Positions 25,991 through 35,377 are shown, counted from the stretch's first letter. The stretch: DNA of 64,000 bases from Salinimicrobium terrae DSM 17865 (GCF_000424665.1 NZ_AUKI01000017.1:62001-126000); one strand, 5' to 3'. Program-made: numbers and translations. Notes: generated by a model from the letters alone, not told the origin.

Positions 25991-27862
25991 ATGTTTCAGA
26001 ACGAATATGATGTTATTGTTGTAGGAGCCGGTCATGCCGGAAGTGAGGCCGCAGCTGCGGCAGCCAATATGGGCGCCAGTACACTTTTGGTGACCATGAA
26101 CCTGCAAAATATAGCCCAAATGAGTTGCAATCCTGCCATGGGCGGAATTGCCAAAGGTCAAATCGTAAGGGAGATTGATGCTCTTGGAGGTTACAGCGGA
26201 CTCGTAAGTGACACCAGTGCGATTCAGTTTAAAATGCTGAACAAATCAAAAGGACCTGCAATGTGGAGCCCCAGGGTGCAGAGTGATAGAATGATGTTTG
26301 CAGAGCATTGGCGTTTACGACTTGAAGCAACAGCAAATCTGGATTTTTATCAGGAGATGGTCTCTGGACTTCTTATAGAAGGAGAGAAAGTTGTAGGGGT
26401 GAAAACCTCGTTGGGATTGGTGATTAAAGCTAAAAGTGTAATTCTAACCAATGGTACTTTTTTAAATGGTTTGATCCACATTGGAGATAAACAATTTGGA
26501 GGCGGTAGGGCAGGAGAAAGAGCTGCAACCGGAATTACCGAGGAACTTGTACAATTAGGTTTTGAAGCCGGAAGAATGAAAACCGGAACACCACCCAGAG
26601 TGGATGGACGATCTTTGGATTATTCAAAAATGATCGAACAACCCGGGGATGATGTACCTTCAAAGTTTTCCTATTTAGACGAAACAAAACCGCTTACAAA
26701 ACAGCGATCGTGTTATATGTCTTACACCTCGCCCCAGGTGCACGAATTATTAAAAGAAGGTTTTGATCGTTCTCCAATGTTTAACGGAAGGATTAAAAGT
26801 ATCGGTCCGAGATATTGTCCTTCAATTGAAGATAAGATCAACCGTTTTGCCGAGAAAGACAGACATCAACTGTTTATTGAACCTGAAGGTTGGAATACTG
26901 TGGAGATGTATATAAATGGATTTTCCACTTCGTTACCCGAGGATGTTCAATTTAAAGCGCTTCGTTCAGTTGCAGGTTTTGAAAATGTGAAATTCTTTCG
27001 ACCAGGTTATGCGATCGAGTACGATTATTTCCCGCCGACACAATTGAAGCACACCCTCGAAACAAAACTGGTTAACGGACTTTATTTCGCCGGCCAAATT
27101 AATGGAACTACAGGTTACGAGGAAGCCGGTTCCCAGGGATTGATGGCAGGAATAAATGCCGCTCTAAAAGTGAAGGAGAGAGAAGAATTTGTATTGCAAA
27201 GGAGTGAGGCCTATATAGGAGTTCTTATTGATGATCTTATCACAAAAGGAACTGAAGAGCCATATCGCATGTTTACTTCAAGAGCTGAATACAGAACTTT
27301 ATTGAGACAGGATAATGCCGATTTCAGGCTGACCGAAAAATCATATAAAATTGGTTTGGCTTCTGAAAAAAGGATGCAAAAGATGGAGGAAAAGAAAACA
27401 AAATCGTACGCTTTTGTAAACTTCCTGAAAGAGACCAGTGTAGCTCCGGATGAGTCTAATCTTGTTTTGGAAGCAAATGATTCTGCGCCCATGAAGCAAA
27501 GCGATAAGATCTTCAAAATATTTTCCAGACCTAATATTGCCATGCAGGATGTGCGGACTTTTAGTGGAGTAGAGGAGTATATTCAGGAGAATGATTTGAA
27601 TGAAGAAGTACTTGAGCAAACCGAAATTCAGGTTAAATATTCGGGCTATATTCAGAAGGAAAAGAACAATGCCGATAAACTTCACAGACTTGAAGGAATA
27701 AAAATTCCGGGGGATTTTGACTACTCCAGGATCAAATCCATGTCCTATGAAGCACGTGAAAAACTGAAGAAAGTAAAACCAACTTCTGTATCACAAGCTT
27801 CAAGAATTAGTGGGGTGAGCCCAAATGACATTTCAGTTTTGCTGGTTTATATGGGAAGGTAA
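25991..27862 (+). CDS. mnmG: tRNA uridine-5-carboxymethylaminomethyl modification enzyme MnmG (GidA)
   Basis: 623 residues, the usual length. The FAD-binding site is VIVVGAGHAGSEAAAAAANM. Signature segments SCNPAMGGIAKGQIVREIDALGG, CPSIEDKINRF and GQINGTTGYEEAGSQGL are present, as is the C-terminal helical MnmE/tRNA-binding region (YSGYIQKE, SVSQASRISGV). With MnmE it modifies the wobble uridine of several tRNAs. In many bacteria the gene lies beside the replication origin. Here parS-like sites lie on both sides of it. Confidence 0.97.
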   Translation: MFQNEYDVIVVGAGHAGSEAAAAAANMGASTLLVTMNLQNIAQMSCNPAMGGIAKGQIVREIDALGGYSGLVSDTSAIQFKMLNKSKGPAMWSPRVQSDRMMFAEHWRLRLEATANLDFYQEMVSGLLIEGEKVVGVKTSLGLVIKAKSVILTNGTFLNGLIHIGDKQFGGGRAGERAATGITEELVQLGFEAGRMKTGTPPRVDGRSLDYSKMIEQPGDDVPSKFSYLDETKPLTKQRSCYMSYTSPQVHELLKEGFDRSPMFNGRIKSIGPRYCPSIEDKINRFAEKDRHQLFIEPEGWNTVEMYINGFSTSLPEDVQFKALRSVAGFENVKFFRPGYAIEYDYFPPTQLKHTLETKLVNGLYFAGQINGTTGYEEAGSQGLMAGINAALKVKEREEFVLQRSEAYIGVLIDDLITKGTEEPYRMFTSRAEYRTLLRQDNADFRLTEKSYKIGLASEKRMQKMEEKKTKSYAFVNFLKETSVAPDESNLVLEANDSAPMKQSDKIFKIFSRPNIAMQDVRTFSGVEEYIQENDLNEEVLEQTEIQVKYSGYIQKEKNNADKLHRLEGIKIPGDFDYSRIKSMSYEAREKLKKVKPTSVSQASRISGVSPNDISVLLVYMGR

Positions 27863-27871
27863 AAATGTAAT

Positions 27872-27887
27872 AGTTCCACGTGGAACA
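27872..27887. promoter_or_regulatory. parS-like centromere site (second copy)
   Basis: AGTTCCACGTGGAACA contains the perfect 14-bp palindrome GTTCCACGTGGAAC and differs from the site at 25961 only in its first base. It is intergenic, 9 bases after the mnmG stop and 17 before the methyltransferase gene. Confidence 0.85.
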
Positions 27888-27904
27888 ACTGCTAATAATT
27901 TTAA

Positions 27905-28759
27905 ATGTTTCCAATAGAATTTTCTGAAGAACCCTTCCTCGTATGTAAAGATCACACAGTAAGTGGAGAGTCTTTTGAATTGAGAAAGGCAAATGATCTT
28001 GAACTCTTAGCTACTTTTCCCCGCCCTAATCTTGATAAGCTACCAGGTTATTATAAGAGCGAAGAATACATTTCACATACCGATTCAAAAAAGAGATTTC
28101 TGGATAAAATTTATCAGCAGGTAAAAAGCCTGATGCTAAAAAAGAAATTAAACTGGATCCAAAAAGGAAAAACTTCCGGAGGGAAAATTTTAGATATTGG
28201 TGCCGGAACGGGAGATTTTTTACTGGCAGCAAAAAGACGTGGTTGGAAAGTTTTTGGAGCTGAACCCGATTCAGGAGCCAGAGAACTTGCTTCAAAAAAA
28301 GGACTGGGCCTGCAGAAAGAAACTTCTTCTTTTCAAGATAATAGTTTTGATGTAATTACTATGTGGCATGTTTTGGAGCATGTGCCCGATCTTCAGGAAC
28401 AGATAACAGAATTGTATCGGCTTTTAAAACCTGATGGTCTTCTGGTCATCGCGGTTCCTAATTTTAAAAGTCATGATGCGCAGAAGTATAAAGAAAACTG
28501 GGCAGCTTATGATGTGCCCCGACACCTGTATCATTTTTCCCCTTCGGCAATTAAAAAAATATTTGCCGCACAAGGTTTTTCTCTTAGCTCTCAAAAAGGA
28601 CTTTTTTTCGACTCGTTTTATGTTAGCCTTCTTTCTGAAAAATATGCTTGTGGTTCGGCAAACCTTCCTCGGGCAATAATGAGAGGGGCTACTTCAAATT
28701 TTAAAGCCAGGACCACCGGAAACTTCTCTTCCCTAGCCTATTTTTTCAGGAAAACCTAA
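27905..28759 (+). CDS. Class I SAM-dependent methyltransferase
   Basis: A 284-residue protein. Motif I is ILDIGAGTGDFLLAAKRRGW with the acidic motif II in VFGAEPDSGAREL. Later motifs are FDVITMWHVLEHVPDLQEQI and LLKPDGLLVIAVPNFKSHDA. The N-terminal ~90 residues carry no recognisable zinc ribbon. The DVPRHLYHFSPSAIKKIF segment is typical of methyltransferases linked to polysaccharide or lipid modification. The substrate is unknown. It follows mnmG and the second parS-like site. Confidence 0.85.
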   Translation: MFPIEFSEEPFLVCKDHTVSGESFELRKANDLELLATFPRPNLDKLPGYYKSEEYISHTDSKKRFLDKIYQQVKSLMLKKKLNWIQKGKTSGGKILDIGAGTGDFLLAAKRRGWKVFGAEPDSGARELASKKGLGLQKETSSFQDNSFDVITMWHVLEHVPDLQEQITELYRLLKPDGLLVIAVPNFKSHDAQKYKENWAAYDVPRHLYHFSPSAIKKIFAAQGFSLSSQKGLFFDSFYVSLLSEKYACGSANLPRAIMRGATSNFKARTTGNFSSLAYFFRKT

Positions 28760-28848
28760 AAAACACCTTTTACAGACGTTTTAAGCCTATTCTAGACAGT
28801 GATTGGCTCTTGGGTCGGGTTTTTCCTTTTATAGCTTCATTGGGGCTC

Positions 28849-28864
28849 AAAAATGACATTTTTT
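28849..28864. repeat. Copy of the dispersed palindrome AAAAATGnCATTTTT
   Basis: AAAAATGACATTTTTT preceded by GGGGCTC lies in the gap between the methyltransferase and the OmpH-like gene. It is one of at least seven similar copies in the window (see findings). The rest of this 230-base gap holds only the promoter at 28932. Confidence 0.6.
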
Positions 28865-28931
28865 AATAGATAATCTACATTGTAAAGTATTTAACCATAT
28901 TTTATTCCTATAGTATGAGATTTTTGCCATT

Positions 28932-28965
28932 TTTGAAAAGGAATAGAATTGCTTTCTTACTTTTG
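28932..28965 (+). promoter_or_regulatory. Promoter of the OmpH-like lipoprotein gene
   Basis: TTTG at 28932-28935, a 22-base spacer, and TACTTTTG at 28958-28965, which match the Bacteroidota -33 and -7 elements. The start codon is 24 bases downstream. Confidence 0.65.
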
Positions 28966-28989
28966 CTACAAACTAAATAAAAATTAAAA

Positions 28990-29526
28990 ATGAAGAAATT
29001 AATAATGGTCCTTTCGTTAGGGGCTATGTTTACAGGATGTAACAACGAAAAAACTGCGTATGTAGATACTACTGTTTTAATTCAGGAGTATTCAGAAATG
29101 AAAGAAGTGGAAGCAGATTTCAATGTGAGATCGGAAAGTTTGAAGAGAGAACTGGATTCTGCTGCACAGGCTTTTCAGCAGGAGGTAGTGGAATTCAGAG
29201 ATAACATGGCAACAATGTCTGAAGCTGAAAGACAAGCTGCCCAGGACGAGTTAATGCGCAAACAACAAATGCTTCAGCAACAACAGCAAATGCGAAGTGG
29301 CCAGTTGAGACAGGAAGGGGATGTGGTTATAGATTCTCTCATCACAAAAGTAAAGGATTTTGTAAAGGCTTATGGTGAAGAGAACGACTACACCTATATT
29401 TTTGGTTCAAATGAATCTGCAAATATTATGTACGCCGAGGAAGGTCTTGATATTACTCAGGAAATCCTTGAAGAGCTAAATGAGAGTGCTGGAGTGACCA
29501 AAACTGATGCTGCGGTTACGGATTAA
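28990..29526 (+). CDS. OmpH/Skp-family periplasmic chaperone-like lipoprotein
   Basis: 178 residues. The signal ends in a lipobox (MFTGC-N), so it is probably an envelope lipoprotein. After AYVDTTVLIQEYSEMKEV comes a long helical hairpin rich in Gln and Met (MRKQQMLQQQQQMRSGQL), then a beta-type end (YTYIFGSNESANIMYAEEGLDITQEI). This order of strand, coiled-coil arms and strand is that of OmpH/Skp, which hold unfolded outer-membrane proteins. The lipid anchor is unusual compared with soluble Skp. Confidence 0.82.
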   Translation: MKKLIMVLSLGAMFTGCNNEKTAYVDTTVLIQEYSEMKEVEADFNVRSESLKRELDSAAQAFQQEVVEFRDNMATMSEAERQAAQDELMRKQQMLQQQQQMRSGQLRQEGDVVIDSLITKVKDFVKAYGEENDYTYIFGSNESANIMYAEEGLDITQEILEELNESAGVTKTDAAVTD

Positions 29527-29551
29527 GAAATACATTTCTTAAGATATAAAT

Positions 29552-29577
29552 AAAGGGTTCCACATGGAACCTTTTTT
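29552..29577. terminator. Bidirectional terminator with parS-like stem
   Basis: AAAGGGTTCCA pairs with TGGAACCTTTT around a two-base loop and a T run follows, between convergent genes. The stem resembles the parS palindrome but has CACATG instead of CACGTG at its centre. Confidence 0.8.
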
Positions 29578-29975
29578 TATGCCGTTACCAGAAAGATTCC
29601 AAAAATAATGACAATGAAGTATCCTACTATGGTAAACGCACCGGCATAGTCATTTGCTACCCGTTGTCCAAACAGGAGCATAAGCAGGGTTACTGCTGCA
29701 AGAACAAGTGCCCAAAGTGCCAGGCTTGGATTGTCATTCATATAAAGGGTAAATATAGCTATTAGGGCCAGCAGTCCTGTAATGATTTCCAGGAGAAGAA
29801 TAATTCCCAAAAGCAAGGAAACCATTCCTCCCATAAAAGTGCCTTTAAAGTGGCCGGTAAGCCATTCATAATTACCACTCCAGTTCATCATCTTGTCAAG
29901 ACCCGACTGGAGAAAGGTAATAATGGTAAAAACCAAAATGAGGTAAACAGGGATATTTGGAATTAAATGGTCCAT
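29577..29975 (-). CDS. DoxX-like small membrane protein
   Basis: A 132-residue protein with four predicted helices. The N-terminus VYLILVFTIITFLQSGLDKMMNW (Gly-Leu-Asp-Lys after helix 1) is the DoxX-family signature, then GMVSLLLGIILLLEIITG, LWALVLAAVTLLMLLFGQR and a last helix. The DoxX superfamily is diverse and mostly uncharacterised, with some members in quinone or thiosulfate chemistry. It lies 6 bases downstream of holB in the same direction, so it may be co-transcribed. Confidence 0.7.
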   Translation of the reverse strand: MDHLIPNIPVYLILVFTIITFLQSGLDKMMNWSGNYEWLTGHFKGTFMGGMVSLLLGIILLLEIITGLLALIAIFTLYMNDNPSLALWALVLAAVTLLMLLFGQRVANDYAGAFTIVGYFIVIIFGIFLVTA

Positions 29976-29981
29976 AAGGAA

Positions 29982-31130
29982 CTAGTTTTTGTGAATAAGT
30001 CGGGTTAGTTTTATAGATAGGTCTGTGAGGATGATTTTGGCATTTCCATTTCTCTCGATATGGTAGACGGCATCTTCCAGTTCTTTCGTTATGCCGGTAA
30101 TATTATTCCCGGTTATAAACGGAGCAAATTTGTCTAATTTAAAGCCTTTAGTTTGCGGCTCCATAAACACGAGATCTTTTGCCTTGTAATTATACATAAG
30201 AGCCTGCCTGAAAAAATCCATACAGTAGAGCAGGAATTTTTTCTGTGGCTCTCTGCCCGTTCCGGCGATCATTTCACTCCAGGCAATTAGTTCGGCTAGA
30301 GCAGTTTTATCTCCTTTAGCTTTGAAAGCTGTTCTTACCCAGGAAATAAACCATTCCTCAAATTGCTCGTCCCCCGAGTTATGTTTCAGGATGTGGAGAG
30401 CACTATTGAAGTTGCCATTAGCGCGGTGAGCAATAGTCATCGCTTTTGGCCTATCACAGTGTTCTCTAGCAATTAAACCTTCAGCAATTACTGCTTCATT
30501 AAGGGGAGGAAAGTGCAATGCCTGACATCTTGATCGTATAGTCTGTATGATATTCTCTTCTTCTTCGGTAATGAGTAGAAATAGAGTTTTTTGCGGAGGT
30601 TCTTCTATAAGCTTTAGTAATTTGTTAGCGCAGCTATCATTCATCTTTTCGGCCATCCAGATGATCATAACCTTATAGCCTCCTTCGTATGATTTAAGAG
30701 AAAGGGATTTTACAATGTCATGGGCTTCATCCACACCAATTTTGCCCTGCTTATTTTCTATTCCCAATTTCTGGTACCAGTCAAAAAGGCTGCCGTAGGG
30801 CTCCTGTTCAACAAACTGCCGCCATTCCTCGCTAAAATGAGAAGCAACAGCATTCTTTTTGACTTTATCATTATTGGCAACAGGAAAAGCGAAGTGCAGA
30901 TCGGGGTGAGCCAATTTGTTCATCTTTATGTTACAGGCTTCCAGTCCGGTATTATTCTCTGAGCCCGTATTGCCGCAAAGGACGTATTGTGCATAGGCGA
31001 TCGCCATAGGGAGCGTTCCGCTTCCAGATGATCCTATGAATAATTGAGCATGAGGAATCCTGTTGTTATCTACCGTTGTAGTAAGGTGATTCTTTATGTG
31101 CGGAAGGCCTAAAACTTCAGAAAATAGCAT
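29982..31130 (-). CDS. holB: DNA polymerase III subunit delta' (clamp loader)
   Basis: About 382 residues from ATG 31130 (MLFSEVLGLPHIKNHL), an alternative ATG being two codons upstream. It has the clamp-loader AAA+ fold with HAQLFIGSSGSGTLPMA, where the Walker A Lys is absent, consistent with delta' not hydrolysing ATP. The conserved DEAHDIVKSLSLKSYEGGYKV region, MNDSCANKLLKLIEEPP and the sensor segment TIRSRCQALHF follow. It helps load the sliding clamp. pgk is divergent from it. Confidence 0.92.
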   Translation of the reverse strand: MLFSEVLGLPHIKNHLTTTVDNNRIPHAQLFIGSSGSGTLPMAIAYAQYVLCGNTGSENNTGLEACNIKMNKLAHPDLHFAFPVANNDKVKKNAVASHFSEEWRQFVEQEPYGSLFDWYQKLGIENKQGKIGVDEAHDIVKSLSLKSYEGGYKVMIIWMAEKMNDSCANKLLKLIEEPPQKTLFLLITEEEENIIQTIRSRCQALHFPPLNEAVIAEGLIAREHCDRPKAMTIAHRANGNFNSALHILKHNSGDEQFEEWFISWVRTAFKAKGDKTALAELIAWSEMIAGTGREPQKKFLLYCMDFFRQALMYNYKAKDLVFMEPQTKGFKLDKFAPFITGNNITGITKELEDAVYHIERNGNAKIILTDLSIKLTRLIHKN

Positions 31131-31200
31131 AAGCAAAGATAGAATTTCTTCACACTTTATTATCTTAGGGAAAAATTTAATTTAAGCTAAAACCAGCTAT

Positions 31201-32385
31201 ATGAAAACTATTAGCGATTATAATTTTAAAGATAAAAAGGCCCTTATAAGAGTAGATTTTAATGTTCCTCTTAATGAACAACAGGAAGTAGGTGATACCA
31301 GCCGGATTGAAGGAGCCAAGCCCACAGTCGATAAGATTTTGAATGATGGCGGCAGCGCTATTCTCATGTCCCACCTGGGGCGTCCAAAAGGAGTAGACAA
31401 AAAAAATTCGCTACGGCACATCGTAGCTAAAGTTTCAGAAATTCTTGGCGTAGATGTGCAATTTGTAGATGAATGTGTAGGGGAGAAGGCTCAACAGGCC
31501 GCTAGAAATTTGAAACCCGGAGAGGTGCTCCTATTAGAAAATCTTCGCTTTCATGCAGAAGAAGAGAAAGGAGATGTAGGATTTGCTAAAAAACTTGCTA
31601 CACTGGGAGATATTTATGTAAACGATGCTTTTGGTACTGCACATCGTGCACATGCTTCCACCACTATTGTGGTTAATTATTTTAAAGAAAAAGCAGTGGG
31701 TTCTCTACTGGGAAAAGAAATTGACAGTCTTGAGAAAGTGTTGGGAAGCTCAGAAAAACCTGTGACCGCAGTTTTAGGTGGAGCAAAGGTTTCAACAAAG
31801 ATCACCGTTATTGAAAATATTTTTGATAAGATCGATCACCTCATCATTGGCGGTGGAATGACTTATACTTTTACTAAAGCGCAGGGAGGTGAAATTGGAG
31901 ACTCTTTGGTAGAGGAAGACAAATTGGAACTGGCACTTGAGATCCTTAGGAAAGCCGAGGAAAAAGGGGTTAAGATACATCTTCCAAAGGATTCGGTAAT
32001 AGCCGATTCTTTTTCGGAAGATGCAAGTACCAAAATAGTTTTGGTAGACGAAATCCCGGATGGATGGATGGGACTTGACATAGGACCCGAGACCGTTAAA
32101 AAATATGGAGAGGTTCTTGAGAAATCTAAAACAATTCTTTGGAATGGACCTATGGGAGTATTTGAAATGCAGCCTTTTGCAAAAGGAACGATTGCTGTTG
32201 GAGAACATATTGCTGCAGCCACGAAAAAAGGTGCTTTCTCTCTTGTAGGAGGAGGAGACTCTGTTGCAGCCGTTAAACAATTTGGTTTTGAAGATAGAGT
32301 GAGTTACGTTTCTACCGGGGGTGGAGCTATGTTGGAAATGTTGGAAGGTAAAAGTTTACCGGGAATTGAAGCCTTGAAAAGGTAA
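31201..32385 (+). CDS. pgk: Phosphoglycerate kinase
   Basis: 394 residues, typical length. The N-terminal domain has [21 protein letters not shown] and [17 protein letters not shown] with [12 protein letters not shown]. The C-terminal nucleotide domain has [31 protein letters not shown] and [11 protein letters not shown]. It catalyses the ATP-forming step from 1,3-bisphosphoglycerate in glycolysis. A near-consensus -7 element (TATCTTAG at 31161-31168) lies 32 bases upstream. Confidence 0.97.
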   Translation: MKTISDYNFKDKKALIRVDFNVPLNEQQEVGDTSRIEGAKPTVDKILNDGGSAILMSHLGRPKGVDKKNSLRHIVAKVSEILGVDVQFVDECVGEKAQQAARNLKPGEVLLLENLRFHAEEEKGDVGFAKKLATLGDIYVNDAFGTAHRAHASTTIVVNYFKEKAVGSLLGKEIDSLEKVLGSSEKPVTAVLGGAKVSTKITVIENIFDKIDHLIIGGGMTYTFTKAQGGEIGDSLVEEDKLELALEILRKAEEKGVKIHLPKDSVIADSFSEDASTKIVLVDEIPDGWMGLDIGPETVKKYGEVLEKSKTILWNGPMGVFEMQPFAKGTIAVGEHIAAATKKGAFSLVGGGDSVAAVKQFGFEDRVSYVSTGGGAMLEMLEGKSLPGIEALKR

Positions 32386-32436
32386 AGAGGTACGATAATT
32401 GAAGGAGAAAATCACCGCTTGTTGAGAAATGACTTT

Positions 32437-34011
32437 ATGATGAAACAAATTTTGCCAATTTTGATGCTGCTCATGTCTGTAGCTGCATTTGCCCAGGAGG
32501 TTAAAACTGAGGCAAAGAATGTTGAAGGACAGGAGTATGGAGAAACAGGCGATACCATAAGGCTTCCCGAGCAGGATTTTTTCCTTTTGCTCGATAGTGA
32601 TGATGTAGATCTTGCCAATAATGTCCCCGTTCATAAGATCGTCAAAGACTCTCTTATTTTTGCCCTTTTAGATGATCCGGGGGCAGCGATGATAGATTCC
32701 CTTTGGCAACAGGAACTTTTTGAATCCAGTTTATATATGGATCTCAGAGATTCCCTGTTAAACCAGGAATACAATGATGTAGTTTTTGATGATCTACCCA
32801 CAGATACGCTGAAATTAAGACTTCAAAGGCTCAATGCTAAAACACCATTTAATGTTGAATACAATCCATTGCTTGAGAACGTCATCAAATCTTACCTAAA
32901 GAGGAATAAGAAGGGAATGGAGCGGTTAATGGCTCTGAGCACTTATTATTTTCCTCTTTTTGAGCAGAAACTTGATATTTATAATATTCCACTTGAGATA
33001 AAGTATCTCGCCATAGTTGAATCGGCTCTTAATCCCCGCGCAAGATCCCGCGTAGGGGCTACTGGTTTGTGGCAGTTTATGTATCCAACAGGCAAAATGC
33101 ACGGTCTGGACGTGAGTTCTTACGTAGATGAACGAATGGATCCCGTATTGGCTACTGAAGCCGCGGCTCAGTATCTTTCAACTTTGTATAGAGTTTTTGA
33201 GGACTGGGATCTGGTTTTGGCCTCCTATAATTCTGGACCGGGAAATGTTTCCAAGGCTATAAGACGGAGTGGTGGTTCTACCAACTACTGGACTTTGAGG
33301 TCTTATCTTCCGCGTGAAACTGCAGGGTATGTGCCGGCTTTTCTGGCCACCATGTATATTTTTGAATATGCTGAAGAACACGGTTTTCAGCCACCACATC
33401 CAAGAACGACGTACTTCGAGACCGATACCATCCATCCAAAGAAGATGCTTACTTTCGAAGAGATCTCACAGGTAACAGGTGTGGAAAAAGAGATGTTACA
33501 GTTCCTCAATCCCAGCTACAAACTGGATGTCATTCCTTTCCTGAAAGATGAGAGGTATAGCCTTAGATTACCCCGAAACAGGACTGGACTTTTTGTAAAT
33601 AATGAAGAAGCTATTTATGGTTACACCAAGGCCTTAAAGGAACAAAAAGAGGAGAGCGAAACGGACCTTGTACAACCGGAATCTACTATAAGATATCGAG
33701 TAAGACGTGGAGATTATCTTGGAAGAATTGCCGAAAGACACGGAGTAGGAGTAAGCCAGATTAAACAATGGAATAACTTAAGAAGCAATAATCTTAAGAT
33801 TGGACAAAGGCTTTTAATCTATCCTCAGAAAAATTCAGCAACAGCCGAGAGTTCCACTTCATCTCAGATTTACACTGTGAAACACGGTGATTCTCTATGG
33901 AGCATTTCCAAAAAGTTTCCGGGGGTAACCGTACAGGAGATCAAAAATTTAAACAATATGAACAGTAACCGGTTAAAGCCGGGGATGAAACTTAAACTTT
34001 CCGGCGGATAG
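32437..34011 (+). CDS. Lytic transglycosylase with two LysM domains (MltD-like)
   Basis: About 524 residues with a signal peptide (MMKQILPILMLLMSVAAFAQ). The start is ATG 32437 rather than the upstream TTG. The SLT catalytic domain (about 160-290) has EIKYLAIVESALNPRARSR with the catalytic Glu in VESA, then GATGLWQFMYPTGK and YNSGPGNV. Two LysM domains lie near 415-460 (YRVRRGDYLGRIAERHG) and 475-520 (YTVKHGDSLWSISKKFPG). It cleaves peptidoglycan glycan strands in the periplasm. It follows pgk at a distance of 51 bases. Confidence 0.92.
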   Translation: MMKQILPILMLLMSVAAFAQEVKTEAKNVEGQEYGETGDTIRLPEQDFFLLLDSDDVDLANNVPVHKIVKDSLIFALLDDPGAAMIDSLWQQELFESSLYMDLRDSLLNQEYNDVVFDDLPTDTLKLRLQRLNAKTPFNVEYNPLLENVIKSYLKRNKKGMERLMALSTYYFPLFEQKLDIYNIPLEIKYLAIVESALNPRARSRVGATGLWQFMYPTGKMHGLDVSSYVDERMDPVLATEAAAQYLSTLYRVFEDWDLVLASYNSGPGNVSKAIRRSGGSTNYWTLRSYLPRETAGYVPAFLATMYIFEYAEEHGFQPPHPRTTYFETDTIHPKKMLTFEEISQVTGVEKEMLQFLNPSYKLDVIPFLKDERYSLRLPRNRTGLFVNNEEAIYGYTKALKEQKEESETDLVQPESTIRYRVRRGDYLGRIAERHGVGVSQIKQWNNLRSNNLKIGQRLLIYPQKNSATAESSTSSQIYTVKHGDSLWSISKKFPGVTVQEIKNLNNMNSNRLKPGMKLKLSGG

Positions 34012-34034
34012 TCTTTCCGCCTTAAATTTTATCT

Positions 34035-35009
34035 ATGAAAAAACTTTTAGCATTCTATTCCGTTCTTTTTATTTTAACAGGATGTGGTGATGGCCAGAAT
34101 GACCCGGTAATAGTATCGAACTCCTCCGGAAATATTAATAATGTTACAGTGGTCATGGAAAACGAACTTTGGACAGGTGAAGTAGGAGAAGCAGTACGAC
34201 GCCATCTCGCTGCCCCTGTTGATGGCCTGCCACAAGAGGAACCGTTATTTTCTCTGAGTCAGATGCCGCCTGAAGCATTCTCAGGTTTTGCCAGAAAGAA
34301 CAGGCTCTTTTTACAGGTTCAAAAAGGACAGGAGCCGGAAATAAAAATGGCAGATGATGCCTATGCCAGGCCTCAAAAAGGGGTTTTGGTCACCGGGGAG
34401 ACAAATGATCAGATCATTTCCCTTATTGATGAAAATGCAGATAAGATTATTTCTACCTTTAAAAGAACTGAACTTGCCGAGCAGCAACGTCGGATCAAAA
34501 AATCCTTAAAGAACGATGAACAGCTGGAAGAGAGACTTGGGGTCTCGTTGAAATTCCCTACTGCTTACAGATATGCTAAAGAAACGGATGACTTCTTCTG
34601 GATACGAAAGGACATACCTACAGGTAGTATGGAAATTCTTGTTTATGAGGTGCCAAGACACGTTATTGAAAAGGATACCAATATTATAGGAAACATTATT
34701 GAAATGCGGGACTCCATTGGGAATACTCACATTCCCGGAAGAGTGGAAGATAGCTATATGATAACTGAAGCTGCTTATGCGCCTTACCTCTTTGAATCTC
34801 AAATCGACGGTAAATTTGCATGGGAATCGAAAGGAATGTGGGAGGTTAAAGGAGATTTCATGGCCGGACCTTTTATCAACTACGCAGTACTTGATGAAGA
34901 GAATGACAGATATGTGATTTTAGAAGGATTTGCGTTTTCACCTTCGGCAAGAAAAAGGGAAAATATGATGGAACTTGAAGCCATTCTTAGATCTGCCAAA
35001 ATTCAATAG
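34035..35009 (+). CDS. DUF4837 family lipoprotein
   Basis: A 324-residue protein with a lipobox (FILTGC-G). It shows NNVTVVMENELWTGEVGEAV near the N-terminus, SFKLPTAYRYAKE-like LGVSLKFPTAYRYAKE, and FWIRKDIPTGSMEILVYEVP in the middle, which fit DUF4837, a Bacteroidota family of unknown function. It is 23 bases after the transglycosylase gene and before a strong terminator, suggesting a shared envelope operon. Confidence 0.8.
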   Translation: MKKLLAFYSVLFILTGCGDGQNDPVIVSNSSGNINNVTVVMENELWTGEVGEAVRRHLAAPVDGLPQEEPLFSLSQMPPEAFSGFARKNRLFLQVQKGQEPEIKMADDAYARPQKGVLVTGETNDQIISLIDENADKIISTFKRTELAEQQRRIKKSLKNDEQLEERLGVSLKFPTAYRYAKETDDFFWIRKDIPTGSMEILVYEVPRHVIEKDTNIIGNIIEMRDSIGNTHIPGRVEDSYMITEAAYAPYLFESQIDGKFAWESKGMWEVKGDFMAGPFINYAVLDEENDRYVILEGFAFSPSARKRENMMELEAILRSAKIQ

Positions 35010-35015
35010 AGAACT

Positions 35016-35046
35016 AAAAAACCCAACTCTTGAGTTGGGTTTTTTT
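35016..35046. terminator. Strong bidirectional Rho-independent terminator
   Basis: AAAAAACCCAACTC pairs perfectly with GAGTTGGGTTTTTT around a TT loop. It lies between the DUF4837 stop (35009) and the convergent tatA stop (35068). Confidence 0.92.
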
Positions 35047-35067
35047 AAATATCAGAAAGACGATTTT

Positions 35068-35265
35068 TTACAATCTCTTCTTGTCTTCTTCAGATTTACT
35101 GGCAGGAGCGTCCTCTTTGGAAGCGTCTTTAAATTCTTTAATTCCGCTGCCTAAACCTCTCATTAATTCAGGGATCTTTCTTCCTCCAAACAACAACAAC
35201 ACAATGACCACGATTAGTATAATTTGTGGTGCTCCAATCTGTAACGGTATAAAAACTGCACTCAT
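35068..35265 (-). CDS. tatA: Sec-independent protein translocase subunit TatA/TatE
   Basis: A 65-residue protein from ATG 35265 ([19 protein letters not shown]); the in-frame ATG at 35274 is possible but leaves only a few leader bases. It has one membrane helix, the hinge [23 protein letters not shown] and a charged tail, the standard TatA layout. TatA forms the pore for folded twin-arginine substrates in the inner membrane. No tatC is in the window. Confidence 0.92.
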   Translation of the reverse strand: MSAVFIPLQIGAPQIILIVVIVLLLFGGRKIPELMRGLGSGIKEFKDASKEDAPASKSEEDKKRL

Positions 35266-35284
35266 AATGATCAATTTAATGTGG

Positions 35285-35292
35285 CAAAGTTA
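35285..35292 (-). promoter_or_regulatory. -7 element for tatA
   Basis: TAACTTTG on the reverse strand matches TAnnTTTG, 19 bases before ATG 35265. Confidence 0.6.
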
Positions 35293-35354
35293 CTAATAAA
35301 ACTTTGATTCATTTGTTTATGAAAGGATAAAACCTCTTTAAAATATCTTTATTA

Positions 35355-35362
35355 TATCTTTG
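35355..35362 (+). promoter_or_regulatory. -7 element for the M23 peptidase / envelope operon
   Basis: TATCTTTG matches TAnnTTTG, 15 bases before the ATG at 35378. It overlaps the TTG at 35360, so that codon cannot be the start. It may drive the whole run of genes to rfbD. Confidence 0.6.
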
Positions 35363-35377
35363 CCCAAGGCAGCACGT

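Noticed and set aside
29556-29571. GGTTCCACATGGAACC as a third parS site
   Set aside because: The centre is CACATG instead of CACGTG, and the structure is followed by a T run between convergent genes, so it is better explained as a terminator.
35360-35377. TTG at 35360 as the start of the M23 gene
   Set aside because: It overlaps the -7 element TATCTTTG. The ATG at 35378 gives a sensible start.
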